From Neorhizobium sp. UBA3556 (lineage in GTDB: Bacteria > Pseudomonadota > Alphaproteobacteria > Rhizobiales > Rhizobiaceae), in the NCBI GenBank assembly GCA_002376235.1, contig DFNX01000003.1, forward strand, positions 1 through 64,000: DNA of 64,000 nt, written 5' to 3'. Shown here piece after piece: positions 63,811 through 64,000 of the stretch. The notes beneath the pieces were generated by a model. It saw only the letters and a list, made by a program, of their open reading frames with translations. It was not told where the DNA came from and made no database searches. The first letter of the stretch is position 1, and each line of letters begins with the position of its first letter. The translations under genes were made by a program, and so were the position numbers.

Positions 63811-64000
63811 ATGCGCAATCATCATCGAAGGGGCCTTCTGATTACGGCAACGGGCGGTATAGCGCTCTCCTTCGATGTGCCTCTGGTGCGGCTCGGTGGC
63901 GGCGAACTGTGGCAGACGCTGGCGCTGAGAAGCCTTTCCACTTTCACGCTCGGCATTTTGATCTGGCTTCTGGTGCGCCACTTTCAGCCGGGCAACATGG
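63811..64000 (+). CDS. DMT (EamA) family transporter, partial
   Basis: Only the first 63 codons lie in the window. MRNHHRRGLLITATGGIALSFDVPLVRLGGGELWQTLALRS ... FTLGILIWLLVRHF has two hydrophobic helices and the D-x-P-L-x-R-L pattern of an EamA-domain drug/metabolite transporter. It starts four bases after bpt and probably shares its transcript. Confidence 0.8.
   Translation, partial: MRNHHRRGLLITATGGIALSFDVPLVRLGGGELWQTLALRSLSTFTLGILIWLLVRHFQPGNM

Overview
The window is a stretch of alphaproteobacterial chromosome, almost certainly from the family Rhizobiaceae (Agrobacterium/Rhizobium/Neorhizobium group). Evidence is the high-GC coding pattern, the block order clpP-clpX-lon-hupB, rplM-rpsI, merR-ihfA-fabH-plsX, ribD/ribE/ribH/nusB with nrdR-glyA, and rhizobial families such as BA14K, DUF2842, DUF6163, DUF6455 and LdtR. 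Nearly all of it is core genome. I see no insertion sequence, prophage, CRISPR array or obvious island. The species cannot be fixed from the sequence.

Layout. 0-6.2 kb: relic or fragment of a HAF-repeat surface protein, then the proteostasis and nucleoid genes hupB, lon, clpX and clpP (minus strand). 6.5-13 kb: a membrane diguanylate cyclase, periplasmic gamma-glutamyltransferase, a cytochrome P450, an LrgA/LrgB pair, and an SDR divergent from a MarR regulator. 13.6-21.8 kb: a small membrane protein, a cupin, a TetR/SDR divergent pair with a clear operator, a TerC-CBS membrane protein behind a structured leader, a stand-alone receiver domain, a frameshifted CDF cation transporter, metY, and a DUF6455 gene behind an FNR/FixK-like box. 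22-29.6 kb: rplM-rpsI, a TadE/G-like protein, speB, argC coupled to an APH(6)-like kinase, heme A synthase.

29.7-38.3 kb is a polysaccharide locus (acetyltransferase, GumC/Wzz-like co-polymerase, Wza-like lipoprotein, GT4, polyprenyl-P sugar transferase, ligase/polymerase). Its content and neighbourhood match the unipolar polysaccharide (upp) adhesin cluster of Agrobacterium. A group of very small genes follows (38.0-39.4 kb); two of them have good matches to the general-stress EcfG promoter (GGAAC-N16/17-NGTT). One of these two is a 49-residue membrane protein that is easily missed.

39.5-46 kb: tRNA-Pro(GGG), a cytochrome c, BA14K, MerR, ihfA, the fatty acid and phospholipid genes fabH/plsX with DUF177, a cytochrome bc1 chaperone, bamE. 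46-55.5 kb: H+-pyrophosphatase, then the riboflavin genes nrdR-ribD-ribE and ribH-nusB, split by an oppositely oriented GAF/HD-GYP gene, and glyA. 55.6-64 kb: a penicillin-V-acylase-type Ntn hydrolase paired with an outer-membrane barrel, the L,D-transpeptidase ldtP and its likely MarR regulator ldtR, hemB, an RDD protein, the N-end-rule transferase bpt and the start of a DMT transporter.

Themes that tie genes together are envelope and surface biology (UPP adhesin, LdtP/LdtR, BamE, barrel plus acylase, LrgAB), c-di-GMP turnover (one GGDEF and one HD-GYP protein near an adhesin locus known to be c-di-GMP controlled), and stress control (RpoH-like and EcfG-like promoters). All function calls rest on reading motifs and family resemblance; no search was run.
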